Positions 35,293 to 45,223 of a stretch of 64,000 nucleotides of DNA are shown in pieces; within the stretch, counting starts at the first letter, position 1; every line of letters starts with the position of its first letter. The notes under the pieces were generated by a model that saw only the letters and a list, made by a program, of their open reading frames with translations, searched no databases and was not told the DNA's origin. The DNA comes from Tahibacter sp042701255 (lineage in GTDB: Bacteria; Pseudomonadota; Gammaproteobacteria; Xanthomonadales; Rhodanobacteraceae): contig NZ_CP170554.1 in the NCBI RefSeq assembly GCF_042701255.1, forward strand, positions 1,426,001 through 1,490,000, written 5' to 3'. Position numbers and translations under genes: made by a program.

Positions 35293-35727
35293 GGTCTTCC
35301 CTCCCGAAGAACTGTGGGTATTGTGGATTCGTATAGTGGTCTTGCGGTCTTTCCCCAAGTGGTGCGATCGCCTCCGGAACCGGCGAGGCGAACGGGTAAC
35401 CTACTCAAACGGCCGTTCGATGCACGCTGCGGCGCAGCACGGCGGGCGGATATGGCCCGTGGCCCGCGTCCGCCTGCAGCCTTTGTCCCTGCCGGTTCCG
35501 TGGTTGTCGTGCTGCTGGACTCGCTACGTCCGCGGACCGATGATGCGGCGGCCATCGGCTTGAGTGCGCCTCGAAAACGTCGAGGTGTCAGCGGCACGGT
35601 ACGTGCCGCTCGCGATCGAACGCGCAAGCGCTTGATCGGCGGAGACGAGTCCGGACCTGCGCCGGACTCGTCGACTCGAAAAGCCGGCGTAACGACGGTT
35701 TTTCGAGATTCCCCGAGAGGAAGCGAG
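35293..35727. other. Intergenic region between divergent secreted-protein genes
   Basis: About 435 bases with no credible gene. It should carry the promoters of the CMF-like gene (minus) and the M36-like gene (plus), but nothing distinct was recognised. Long frames that cross it in both directions are shadow frames. Confidence 0.45.
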
Positions 35728-37002
35728 ATGCAGGCGACATGCAGAACAGGAACGGCCGCCGCGCTCGCGGCGGCGATGCTCGCGGCAGGCGCCGCCGACG
35801 CGGCGAGCTACCGCGTGTTTCCGGTGCCGGTCGCGAGTCCTGACCACGGCGCGCACACGCTAGTGACCAACCCGCAGAATGCCGAAGCGTCGCCGTTCGG
35901 CTGGCACGACACCAACGGCGTGGCCGGGCCGGAGTTCACGATCCTGCGCGGCAACAACGCGGTCGTCTACACCGACACGGACGGCAACGACGTCGCCGAC
36001 GACGGCGGTCCCGACGGCGGCGCGTCGCTGCTGTTCGACTTTGCCTGGTCGCCGACGGACGCGCCGACGGCCTACAAGGACGCGCTGGCGACCAACGCGT
36101 TCTACTGGGTCAACATGCTGCACGACATCTTCTACCGCCACGGCTTCGACGAGGCGGCCGGCAACATGCAGCAGAACAACTACGGGCGCGGCGGCCTCGG
36201 CAACGACCCGGTGCTCGTGGAAATCCTCGACGGTGCCGGCAGCAACGGTGCGAACGGCTCGTTCACGAGCGACGGCACGAGCCCGAGAATCCAGCTGTAC
36301 CCGTGGACGGTGACGACGCCGCAACGCGACGGCAGCTTCGATGCGACGATCCTGGTCCAGGCCTGGGGCATGGCGGTCAACGGACGCATCGCCGGACCGT
36401 CCTGCGTGTCCAATGCCGAGACGCCGACCAGCGGCTACGACGACTTCTTCGCGCTGCTGCTGACGACAGACTTCACGACGGCGACAGCGACGCAGCCGCG
36501 CGGCCTCGGCACTTACGTGCTCGGCCAGTCGGCCAGCGGCAGCGGCATCCGCGGACTGGCCTATACGACCGACCTGAAAGCCGATCACTACACCTACCAG
36601 GACACGCGCTTCCTGTCGGCGCCGCAGGACACCGGCACGGTCTGGGCCAGTGCGCTGTGGGATCTGACCTGGAGCCTGGTCGACGTCTACGGCGCGAGCA
36701 ACGACTGGTTCAACGGCAATGGCGCCGAGAACCGCATGCTGCGCCTGGCCATCCGCGCACTGCAGCGACAGACCTGCGATGCCGGTTTCGTGGAGGCGCG
36801 CGACGCCTGGCTCACGGCCGACACCGAGCTGTACGCCGGCGACAACCACTGCCGGATCTGGAACGCGTTCGCGCGACGCGGCCTCGGCGCCTCGGCCGTG
36901 CAGGGATCGGGCACATCCAACGGCGACAACACGGCCGCTTACGACCTGCCGCAGGAATGCCTGCCGGACCCGCTCTTCGCGGACGGCTTCGAGACGCTCT
37001 GA
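35728..37002 (+). CDS. M36 (fungalysin)-like secreted protein lacking the catalytic HExxH
   Basis: This 424-residue exported protein has a signal peptide ending GAADA, then the mature M36 catalytic-domain start (YRVFPVPVASPDHG, SPFGWHDTNG). Other family landmarks are FYWVNMLHDIFYRHGFDEAA, NNYGRGG and RIQLYPWT. Where fungalysins have HEYGH, this protein reads VQAWGMAVN, and the zinc-binding Glu of the later GEGWSDFF segment is replaced (TSGYDDFF). Thus all three zinc ligands are missing and protease activity is unlikely. The usual FTP propeptide is also absent. AGAGGAA lies just upstream of the ATG. The protein ends DPLFADGFETL, like the phospholipase at 42703-44829. Confidence 0.85.
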   Translation: MQATCRTGTAAALAAAMLAAGAADAASYRVFPVPVASPDHGAHTLVTNPQNAEASPFGWHDTNGVAGPEFTILRGNNAVVYTDTDGNDVADDGGPDGGASLLFDFAWSPTDAPTAYKDALATNAFYWVNMLHDIFYRHGFDEAAGNMQQNNYGRGGLGNDPVLVEILDGAGSNGANGSFTSDGTSPRIQLYPWTVTTPQRDGSFDATILVQAWGMAVNGRIAGPSCVSNAETPTSGYDDFFALLLTTDFTTATATQPRGLGTYVLGQSASGSGIRGLAYTTDLKADHYTYQDTRFLSAPQDTGTVWASALWDLTWSLVDVYGASNDWFNGNGAENRMLRLAIRALQRQTCDAGFVEARDAWLTADTELYAGDNHCRIWNAFARRGLGASAVQGSGTSNGDNTAAYDLPQECLPDPLFADGFETL

Positions 37003-37053
37003 CGCATCGACGCGATCTGCGCGCGGTGCGCGGTAACTCCGTCGCCCATAGCC

Positions 37054-37074
37054 GTCCGGCCCGTCGGGCCGGAC
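37054..37074. terminator. GC-rich hairpin after the M36-like gene
   Basis: GTCCGGCCC and GGGCCGGAC form a 9-bp stem with a GTC loop, 51 bases after the stop. No T run follows, so termination strength is uncertain. Confidence 0.5.
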
Positions 37075-37152
37075 GGGCATTGGCGGGGATGGGCTTCCGC
37101 CTCACCCTTGAAGCGAGGGGTGGGTTCGTTACCGCGCAATGCTCGGAGCCAA

Positions 37153-38067
37153 CTACTTGGCCGCGGCGCGCTCTTCGTTCAGGCGCTCGTCGAGCTTGTG
37201 CAGCGCCGCGTCCGCATAGCGCTTGCAGGCGCCGGCATCGATGAACGGATCGGGCTTGGCGCCCTTCGCACGCTGCGCGAGCTTGGCGTCGAAGTCGGCG
37301 AAGCCCGGATGCACCGGAATCAGCACGTCGCAGGGCAGGGCGGCGACGCGCGCGATGCTCGCGCGAAAGCTCGCGGCGATGCCGCCGCTGCCGTCGGCGC
37401 CGCCGAAGCGGTAGACGTCGTCGGAGACGGCATTGAGGCTGTCGGCGTAGACGAGGTCGCGACAGTCCTCGCCGTCGCAGTCCGGCCAGCTCCAACTCGT
37501 CGCGCCGGGCGTGTGGCCCGGCGTGTAGTGCGCGGTCAGGGCGAGGTGGCCGACGCGCAGGGTTTCCTTGTCGGCCAGTACCTTCACGTTTTCCACTTTG
37601 GGAAACGCGTTGGCTTCGGCACCGAAATCGACCTGCGGGTCGTCCTTCGGCGGCAGGCCGGCGGTCAGGGCCTGCGCGTTGCGCGCGCTCGCGACGACCG
37701 TCGCGCCGCTGGCGCGGGCCAGTGCGGCGACGCCGCCGACGTGGTCGTAATGCGCATGCGAGACGGCGATGTACTTGATCTGCTCGAGACGGAAACCGAG
37801 CTGCGCGATGTTCGCCGCGATCAGCGGCGCGGATTCGGGCAGCGCGCCGTCGAGCAGCACGAGTCCGTCGCCGGAATCGATCAGTACGGACGACAGCCCG
37901 TGGGTGCCGACGTACCAGCTCTTGCCGTACAGCAGGAACGGTTTCTGCGGCTGATTCCATTCGGCGCAGGAGCGGCAGTTCTTCGCCGCATCGGGCTGCA
38001 GCGGCGCAGCCGCGGTGGTTGCGGCGAAAGCGGCGCAGAGGCCGGCGAGCAGGGCGCGTGACGGCAT
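37153..38067 (-). CDS. Subclass B3 metallo-beta-lactamase
   Basis: This 304-residue MBL-fold enzyme has a signal peptide (LLAGLCAAFAATTAAA). The zinc ligands of subclass B3 are present: SHAHYDHVGG (HxHxDH), the His in YTPGHTPGATSW, and the His in LIPVHPGFADF. The spacing and the HPGFADFDAK segment fit B3 rather than the glyoxalase II group. Activity would be hydrolysis of beta-lactams including carbapenems in the periplasm. The start at 38067 is preferred because the longer frame is Arg/Ser-rich. No regulator of the AmpR type is adjacent. Confidence 0.85.
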   Translation of the reverse strand: MPSRALLAGLCAAFAATTAAAPLQPDAAKNCRSCAEWNQPQKPFLLYGKSWYVGTHGLSSVLIDSGDGLVLLDGALPESAPLIAANIAQLGFRLEQIKYIAVSHAHYDHVGGVAALARASGATVVASARNAQALTAGLPPKDDPQVDFGAEANAFPKVENVKVLADKETLRVGHLALTAHYTPGHTPGATSWSWPDCDGEDCRDLVYADSLNAVSDDVYRFGGADGSGGIAASFRASIARVAALPCDVLIPVHPGFADFDAKLAQRAKGAKPDPFIDAGACKRYADAALHKLDERLNEERAAAK

Positions 38068-38333
38068 GGGGGCGGACTCGCAAAAAAGGGGCGTCGAGTA
38101 TGCCGTCGCGACGCGGGCGCTCCGCGGGCCGAAATGAGGCGAAATTCTGCGCGTGCTCTGAGGGCCGGAGCGTCGTTCGTTTGCCGATCGGCGAGCCGTG
38201 AAGAAGCGCGTGATGGATGCGTGGCGGTGAACGGGGGCGATGGATGAACGGGTGGCGATGAATGCAGAGCGATGAACGGGGGGCGTGGTTTTCAACGCCG
38301 TCGATAGCGTGTTCGTTGCGTGAGGACCGCGCC

Positions 38334-38462
38334 GTTGGGGTTCGCTTTTCGCTCACCCCAGCCTACGTTTCCGGCGCGAACCCGATGCCCCGGTCGCGGT
38401 CCCTGCGCGAGTCCCGATGCACGAACCCGTAGGTCGGGGGTGAGCCGACGGCGAACCCCGAC
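38334..38462. repeat. Inverted pair of stem-loop repeats
   Basis: GTTGGGGTTCGC followed by GCTCACCCCAGCCTAC (38334-38366) and GTCGGGGGTGAGCC followed by GGCGAACCCCGAC (38433-38462) are variants of the stem-loop family seen at 15003, 15213 and 51901-52014. The two face each other, as in BIMEs. The 415-base gap 38068-38482 also contains degenerate GATGAACGGG units near 38209-38283 but no gene. Confidence 0.7.
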
Positions 38463-38482
38463 GTCACGCTCTCCAATCCGCT

Positions 38483-39481
<999 letters not shown>

Positions 39482-39649
39482 GGGAAGCTCCTGCAGGATG
39501 GGGGACCGCCAGCCTAGCCCTGCGACGCCTGCGGCAGCTCGCACAAAGTTGCGCCAAACTTGCCCGATCCTGCAAATCCCTGGTCCAGCCCGTCTCACGC
39601 GCGCGCGTCGGCGCGCATAATCGCCGCGGTCGCCGCACTGGGAAAAGCC

Positions 39650-40588
39650 ATGTCCGAAGTCGCCAATCTGACTACGTTCGCGCCGTTTGACGGACTGGCG
39701 CCGCAGCGCGAGCTCGCCGCGCGGATTGCCCGATTGGTCCCCGGCGACGGCGTGCATCAGAGTGCTATCGAGGCCCTGGGCCTGATCCAGGCCTCGGCCC
39801 CGTCGCAGCCCTGCGCCGCGGTCTACCAGCCCAGCCTCTGCGTCGTCGTGCAGGGCAGCAAGCAGGCGCGGCTCGGCGACGAGGTCTTCGTCTACGACGC
39901 ACTGAACTACCTCGTGGTCTCGGTCACCCTGCCGGTGATCGGGCAGATCCTGACCGCGACGCCGGCGCAGCCCTACCTGTGCCTGCGCATCAATCTCGAT
40001 CTGCGCATGCTCGGCGAACTCGTGCTGCAGGTGCCGCCGGCGGCGCCGCGGCCGTCCGACCGCGCGCTGTTCCTCGCGCGCACCGAGCTGCCGCTGCTCG
40101 ATGCGCTGCTGCGCCTCGTGCGCCTGCTCGACACGCCGCAGGAGATTCCGGTCATCGCGCCGCTGATCCTGCGCGAGATCAGCTACCGCGCGCTCGGCGG
40201 CGATCTCGGCTACCGCCTGCGCGATCTCGTCGTCGCCGACGGCGGCGGCCAGCGCATAGGACGCGCGATCGATCTGCTCAAGACGCGCTATGCGGAAACC
40301 CTGCGCGTCGAAGAACTGGCCGACGCCGCGCACCTGAGCGTGTCGGCGCTGCATCACCGTTTCAAGGCCGTAACCAGCCTGTCGCCGCTGCAGTTCCAGA
40401 AGAGTCTGCGCCTGCACGAGGCGCGCCGGCTCATGCTCAGCGAAGGACTGGAAGCCGCCGTCGCCGCGCATCGCGTCGGCTACGAAAGCGCCTCGCAGTT
40501 CAGCCGCGAATACCGCCGCCTGTTCGGCGCGCCGCCGCGGCGCGAGATCGTCGCGCTGCGCACGCAGCCGCTCGTGGCGGCGGAGTGA
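39650..40588 (+). CDS. AraC-family transcriptional regulator
   Basis: This 312-residue regulator has an N-terminal AraC_N-type cupin domain (about 20-170; YQPSLCVVVQGSKQARLGDE). Two helix-turn-helix motifs follow (about 195-300): LRVEELADAAHLSVSALHHR and AVAAHRVGYESASQFSREYR. It belongs to the subgroup often encoded opposite aldo/keto reductases or alcohol dehydrogenases. The ATG at 39650 has GGGAAAAG just upstream. It probably controls the divergent aldo/keto reductase gene. Confidence 0.92.
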   Translation: MSEVANLTTFAPFDGLAPQRELAARIARLVPGDGVHQSAIEALGLIQASAPSQPCAAVYQPSLCVVVQGSKQARLGDEVFVYDALNYLVVSVTLPVIGQILTATPAQPYLCLRINLDLRMLGELVLQVPPAAPRPSDRALFLARTELPLLDALLRLVRLLDTPQEIPVIAPLILREISYRALGGDLGYRLRDLVVADGGGQRIGRAIDLLKTRYAETLRVEELADAAHLSVSALHHRFKAVTSLSPLQFQKSLRLHEARRLMLSEGLEAAVAAHRVGYESASQFSREYRRLFGAPPRREIVALRTQPLVAAE

Positions 40589-40694
40589 TGCAACGGCGCC
40601 AGGTCTGGCTCCGTCGTTATGCTGACGTGAGCGCTGCCTGGCCCACTGCCACGGACTGATCTCACGTAAAAACGAGGAAATTCCGCTTCGGGAG

Positions 40695-40735
40695 CCCCCT
40701 TGAGTCAAGGGGGCGGCCAAACGCGGAGCGTTTGG
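40695..40735. repeat. Two adjacent hairpins between regulator and SDR genes
   Basis: CCCCCTTGAGTCAAGGGGG (40695-40713) and CCAAACGCGGAGCGTTTGG (40717-40735) are perfect inverted repeats with 3-base loops, 3 bases apart. Each is followed by G-rich sequence rather than T, so they look more like REP-type units than terminators. Confidence 0.65.
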
Positions 40736-40852
40736 CGGGGTTGTGGGGGAGAGTGGATCGACATGAGAGCGGCAGCGCGACCGGTCGCCTGGGTCTTTCT
40801 TGAAACCGAAACCGTAGCCGCCGCATAGTCCGCGCACCCGTCGGAGACCCTC

Positions 40853-41476
40853 ATGGACAAGCCGCTTCCCGCTCCTTCGCGCGTGTTGCTCGTCGGTGCC
40901 TCCGGTACCTTGGGGCGCGCCGTCGCCGACGAGCTCTCCGCGCGCCACGACCTGCTGAGTGCGGGCCGCAACAGCGGCGAGCTGCGCCTGGACTTGACCG
41001 ACAGCGACAGCATCCGCGCCGCGCTGGCCCAGGCCGGACCGCTCGATGCCGTGGTCTGCGCCGCCGGCAACGTGCATTTCGCGCCGCTGCTGCAGATCGG
41101 CGCGGCCGGCTGGCAAGTCGGTCTTAACGACAAGCTCATGGGACAGGTCAATCTGAGCCTGCTCGCTGCCGAATACCTGCGCGAGGGCGGTTCCATCACC
41201 CTGATCGGCGGTGTGCTCGCGGATCATCCCATCCGTCAGGGCGCTTCGGCCTCGCTGGTCAACGGCGCGCTCGAAGCATTCGTGCGCGCGGCCGCGATCG
41301 AACTGCCGCGCGGCCTGCGCATCAACCTCGTGAGCCCGACCGTGCTCGTCGAAGCCATGCCGGCCTACGCGCCGTATTTCCGCGGTTTCGAGCCGGTGCC
41401 GGCAGCGCGCGCGGCGCTGGCCTATGCGCGCAGCGTCGAAGGTGCCGAGACCGGCAAGGTCTATCGCGTCTACTGA
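40853..41476 (+). CDS. Short-chain dehydrogenase family protein with atypical active site
   Basis: This 207-residue Rossmann-fold protein keeps the nucleotide-binding motif VGASGTLG and the structural CAAGNV, but lacks the usual YxxxK catalytic pair: the equivalent region reads QGASASLVNGALEAF. It belongs to a known compact subgroup of SDR-like proteins with the conserved segment GGVLADHPIRQGASAS and later INLVSPTVL. Redox catalysis by the standard mechanism is doubtful; a ligand-binding or sensory role is possible. No adjacent partner gene indicates the substrate. Confidence 0.85.
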   Translation: MDKPLPAPSRVLLVGASGTLGRAVADELSARHDLLSAGRNSGELRLDLTDSDSIRAALAQAGPLDAVVCAAGNVHFAPLLQIGAAGWQVGLNDKLMGQVNLSLLAAEYLREGGSITLIGGVLADHPIRQGASASLVNGALEAFVRAAAIELPRGLRINLVSPTVLVEAMPAYAPYFRGFEPVPAARAALAYARSVEGAETGKVYRVY

Positions 41477-41485
41477 ATCCGCGGC

Positions 41486-41971
41486 TCAGTCTTCGCTGTA
41501 GCGGATCGCGGCGATTTCCAGGCGCAGGTCGCCGGCCGGACGGCGCCAGACCACTTCGTCGCCGACCTTCGCGCCGATCACCGCGCGAGCCAGCGGCGAT
41601 ACCCAGCTGACGCTGCCGTGCTCCGCGTCGGCCTCGTCTTCGCCGACGATGCGATAGCTCGATGCATGGCCGTGCTCGTCGAGCAGATCGACGCGCGCGC
41701 CGAACGCGACGCGGCCGGCCGGCTGCTGCAGCGGGTCCACGACGATGGCCGCGGCGATGCGCGCTTCGAGCCAGCGTATCTCGCGCGCGATGGACTGGCG
41801 CGCGATCTCGTCATGCAAGGTGTCGCCGCCCTGTGCCGTCGCACGCAACTGTGCCAGGCGCTGCTGCTGCCGCGCGAGGCCGGCCGGCGTCGTGCGGTTC
41901 GGATGCTCGCTGAGCGGAATCTCCGGCAGCGGATCGGGACGTTCGGAATCTTTGACGAAGGCGCGGCTCAT
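41486..41971 (-). CDS. GreA/GreB-family transcription elongation factor
   Basis: This 161-residue protein has the C-terminal FKBP-like domain of GreA/GreB (about 80-160; FGARVDLLD, YRIVGEDEAD, WVSPLARAVIGAKVGDEV). A short N-terminal helical part starts MSRAFVKDSERPDPLPEIPL. The tip of the coiled coil, which in GreA carries Asp and Glu in SENAEY, is here replaced by GGDTLHDE with fewer acidic residues. It may bind RNA polymerase through the secondary channel without full cleavage-stimulating activity. It is convergent with the SDR gene. Confidence 0.85.
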   Translation of the reverse strand: MSRAFVKDSERPDPLPEIPLSEHPNRTTPAGLARQQQRLAQLRATAQGGDTLHDEIARQSIAREIRWLEARIAAAIVVDPLQQPAGRVAFGARVDLLDEHGHASSYRIVGEDEADAEHGSVSWVSPLARAVIGAKVGDEVVWRRPAGDLRLEIAAIRYSED

Positions 41972-42156
41972 GGGATCGAGGTTGGCCCGTCCGGCGCGAA
42001 TTCAATGCCGCGGGTGCGGCGGCGATGCCCGTTGCTGCGCGCCGCATCGCCGCGCGACGTGCCGCGGCGGCGACAGCGCAGCGGCACCGTTGCGGTGCCT
42101 GGCTCGCGGGCCGCGCGGCTTGCTATCGTGGCAGCCTCATCCAACGAGGAATTGCC

Positions 42157-42549
42157 ATGGTCGCCCATCTGCCCGCGCTCGTCGTCGCGCTCAACGTGCT
42201 GCTGCTGATGTTCGTGATGTGGATGGTCGGCCGGGCGCGCGGGCGCTACGGCGTGCGCGCGCCGGCGACCACCGGGGACGAAGGCTTCGAGCGCGTGTTC
42301 CGTGCGCAGATGAACACGGTCGAGAGCACGGTCATGTTCCTGCCGGTGTTGTGGCTGGGTTCGACCTACGGCTCGCCGCTCGTGGCCGGCATCGCCGGCC
42401 TGGTCTGGGTCGCCGCGCGCTTCTGGTATGCGCTGGCCTATGCGCAGGCGGCGAAAAAGCGCAGCGCGGGCTTCCTGGTTTCCGCCGCCGCACTCGTCCT
42501 CATCTTCCTGAGCGGCTGCTGGGGTCTGCTGCGCACCTTGATCGGCTGA
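42157..42549 (+). CDS. MAPEG-family membrane protein
   Basis: This 130-residue protein has four predicted transmembrane helices and the MAPEG signature FERVFRAQMNTVESTVMFLP. MAPEG members include microsomal glutathione S-transferase-like enzymes and leukotriene C4 synthase; bacterial members are mostly uncharacterised. GAGGA lies 6 bases before the ATG at 42157; the longer frame upstream is Arg/Ala-rich and overlaps the start region of the elongation-factor gene. It is probably a single gene. Confidence 0.9.
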   Translation: MVAHLPALVVALNVLLLMFVMWMVGRARGRYGVRAPATTGDEGFERVFRAQMNTVESTVMFLPVLWLGSTYGSPLVAGIAGLVWVAARFWYALAYAQAAKKRSAGFLVSAAALVLIFLSGCWGLLRTLIG

Positions 42550-42702
42550 GCCCGGCGGTCCGCGCGGGAATTCCCGCGCGAACGCGCGGCAATCCGCACA
42601 AAATCCAAAGCTTCAACGCGCTTACACCGCACTGCAACAATTCGCGCCGAGCATCCCGGCCGCCGCGGCCAGCCCGTGGCTGGACAGCTGCGGAGCACGG
42701 AC

Positions 42703-44829
42703 ATGGCCGGTACGAGTCGACGCGAATTCCTGCGCCTGGCCGCGCAATCGGCCGGCGCGGCCGCCCTGATGGCCGCGCTGCCGCCGGCGATACGCCAGGC
42801 CCTCGCGGTGCCGGCCGCGCGCGTGACCGGCACGATCCAGGACGTGGCCCACGTCGTCGTGCTGATGCAGGAGAACCGCTCCTTCGATCACTACTTCGGC
42901 GCGCTGCGCGGCGTACGCGGCTTCGACGATCCGCGCACGATCCGTCTGCCCGGCGGCACCAGCGTCTGGCAGCAGCCGCGCGCGGACGGCGGCGAGGTCA
43001 TGCCGTTCCGTCTCGACACGCAGCTCAGCAGCGCGCAGTGCATGGACGACATCGACCACAGCTGGAAGGGCAATCACGCGCGCTGGAAGAACTTCGATCA
43101 TTGGGCGCGCGAGAAAGGGCCGATGTGCATGGGTCATTTCACGCGCGCCGACCTGCCGTTCTATTACGCGCTGGCCGATGCGTTCACGGTCTGCGATGCC
43201 TGGTTCTGTTCGGTGCACGGCCCGACGAACCCGAACCGCATGCACCTGTTCACCGGCACCAGCGGCCTTGGCGTGAATCGGCCCGGCAACCATGCCGTGA
43301 ACAATGTCGACGACGGCAACTGGACGGCCGACATGACGCGCGACAACGCCGCGTTCAACGCGTTCGACTGGACCACGTACGCCGAGCGGCTCGAGCAGGC
43401 AGGCGTGAGCTGGAAGGTCTATCAGGAATACGACAACTACGGCGACAACTCGCTGGCGTATTTCCGCAGCTTCCGCGGCATCGCGACGAATTCCCCGCTG
43501 TATCGCCGCGGCCGCGACTACGCGCCGGGCTCCAATGCGGCCAATGCCTATGCCACGCTCGGCCAGCCGCTGATCCAGCAGTTCCGCAACGACGTAGCCA
43601 ACGGCACCTTGCCGCAGGTGTCGTGGATCGTCGCGCCGTTCTCGATGTGCGAACACCCCGAAGCCGCGCCGGCCTACGGCGAGGCGCTGACCGCGCAGCT
43701 GCTGGCCGCGCTCGCAGCCAATCCCGAAGTCTGGTCCAAGACCGTCTTCATCGTCACCTACGACGAGAACGGCGGCTTCTTCGATCACGTGCCTTCGCAC
43801 GTGCCGGCGCTGACCGCGAGCCTCGGCCAGAGCACCGTCGCCACGACGACCGAGAACCACAACGGCGTGCCGCTGGGTCTGGGCATACGCGTGCCGAGTC
43901 TCGTCGTGTCGCCGTGGAGCCGCGGCGGCTGGGTCAATTCGCAAGTGTTCGACCACACCTCGGTGATCCGCTTCCTCGAAGCGCGCTTCGGCGTGCACGA
44001 GCCGAACATCGGCGCCTGGCGCCGTGCGATGACCGGCGATCTGACGTCGACCCTGGATTTCAGCGCGGCCGATCCGCTGTGGCCCGCGCTGCCGGATACG
44101 AGCAGCTTCATCGCCGGTGCGGATCTGAGCTGCGGCCTGAGCCCGCCGCAGCCGCCGCCCGTCAATGCGCTGCCGGCGCAGGAACCCGGTTCGCGGCCGG
44201 CGCGCGCACTGCCGTATTCGCTGAGCGTCAACGGCCGCATCGATGCGGCCGCCGGGCGTTACTGGCTGGACTTCTACAACGACGGCGAAGCCGGCGCCGG
44301 CCTCAACGTCTACGCCGACAACCGCAGCGACGGTCCCTGGTTCTATTCGCTCGAAAGCGGCACGCAGCGCTCGGACTACTGGAGCGCGCAGTCCGTCACG
44401 GCCGGCGTCTACGACCTGCACGTGCACGGTCCCAACGGTTTCCTGCGCAGTTTCGGCGGCGACCTCGCACGCGCGTCGGCCGGTGCGAATCCCGAGCTCG
44501 TCGCGCTCTACGACGTCGACAACCACGCGCTGGTGCTGCGCCTGCGCAACAGCGGCAGCGCCGCGTGCCGCGTGACCTTGACGCCGAACCGCTACAGCAC
44601 CGAGCCCGCACAGACCTTCGACCTGGCCGCCGGAGCCGAGCGCGACACGGTCTGGAACCTGACGGCGCAGCAGCGCTGGTACGACCTGAACCTGACCAGC
44701 GACCACGACGATCGCTGGCTGCGCCGCCTGGCCGGCCATCTGGAGAACGGCCTGCCCGGCGTCAGCGACCCGGCCTTCGGTGCGCGCGGCGAGCAGTTGT
44801 TCGTCGACGGGTTCGAGCAGGCGGCCTGA
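42703..44829 (+). CDS. Phosphocholine-specific phospholipase C, Tat-exported
   Basis: This 708-residue phosphoesterase (alkaline-phosphatase superfamily) starts with a Tat signal, SRREFLRLAAQS. Catalytic-core motifs are VLMQENRSFDHYFG, VHGPTNPNRMHLFTG, FIVTYDENGGFFDHV and VSPWSRGGWV, which supply metal ligands and the nucleophile pocket. Two C-terminal DUF756-type repeats follow (about 495-590 and 600-690). The ATG at 42703 has GGAG 8 bases upstream; a GTG at 42676 is less likely. The protein ends EQLFVDGFEQAA, similar to the M36-like protein. It probably hydrolyses phosphatidylcholine or sphingomyelin in host or prey membranes. Confidence 0.92.
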   Translation: MAGTSRREFLRLAAQSAGAAALMAALPPAIRQALAVPAARVTGTIQDVAHVVVLMQENRSFDHYFGALRGVRGFDDPRTIRLPGGTSVWQQPRADGGEVMPFRLDTQLSSAQCMDDIDHSWKGNHARWKNFDHWAREKGPMCMGHFTRADLPFYYALADAFTVCDAWFCSVHGPTNPNRMHLFTGTSGLGVNRPGNHAVNNVDDGNWTADMTRDNAAFNAFDWTTYAERLEQAGVSWKVYQEYDNYGDNSLAYFRSFRGIATNSPLYRRGRDYAPGSNAANAYATLGQPLIQQFRNDVANGTLPQVSWIVAPFSMCEHPEAAPAYGEALTAQLLAALAANPEVWSKTVFIVTYDENGGFFDHVPSHVPALTASLGQSTVATTTENHNGVPLGLGIRVPSLVVSPWSRGGWVNSQVFDHTSVIRFLEARFGVHEPNIGAWRRAMTGDLTSTLDFSAADPLWPALPDTSSFIAGADLSCGLSPPQPPPVNALPAQEPGSRPARALPYSLSVNGRIDAAAGRYWLDFYNDGEAGAGLNVYADNRSDGPWFYSLESGTQRSDYWSAQSVTAGVYDLHVHGPNGFLRSFGGDLARASAGANPELVALYDVDNHALVLRLRNSGSAACRVTLTPNRYSTEPAQTFDLAAGAERDTVWNLTAQQRWYDLNLTSDHDDRWLRRLAGHLENGLPGVSDPAFGARGEQLFVDGFEQAA

Positions 44830-44971
44830 TCGCTGATTCCGCGTGGAGCGCGATGTTGCCTGAAGGTGTTTGTCTTTCGTCGTCGAGAAGCTGATTCATC
44901 CGGCGTGGTCTGAGTTCGGGCCGTCAGGCGAGCGTTGAATGCTTCGTTGAAAGTTCAACGAGAGAGAAAGG

Positions 44972-45116
44972 CAACCCCATCCCCACCCATGCCCTCCCCT
45001 TGAAGGGGAGGGTTTATGGAGCTCGGCGAAAACCGGTCTGGCACAGGCGAGTTTCCCGCGTCTGGCGAGGAAAAACCCTCCCCTTCAAGGGGAGGGCATG
45101 GGTGGGGATGGGGTTG
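44972..45116. repeat. Long palindromic intergenic repeat, copy 2
   Basis: Inverted 41-base ends (44972-45012 and 45076-45116) match those at 6813-7036; here they enclose a 63-base centre beginning TTTATGGAGCTCGGCGAAAA. The centre shares GGCGAAAACCGGTCTG with the copy near 59190. It occupies most of the 394-base gap 44830-45223 between a plus-strand and a minus-strand gene. Confidence 0.85.
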
Positions 45117-45223
45117 CTCGTACGGTCAACCGCCGACGAAACATGAGCCCCCGGCAAGCAGAGAGGGAGGTGGAACTCACCGACTTCTCATCGCCGAGGA
45201 GCGGTGATCGCGCCATGCCGCCC

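Noticed and set aside
33313..35727. Long plus-strand open frame preceding the M36-like gene
   Set aside because: It is antisense to the well-supported CMF-like gene and has no ribosome binding site or recognisable domain; the real start is the ATG at 35728 with AGAGGAA and a signal peptide.
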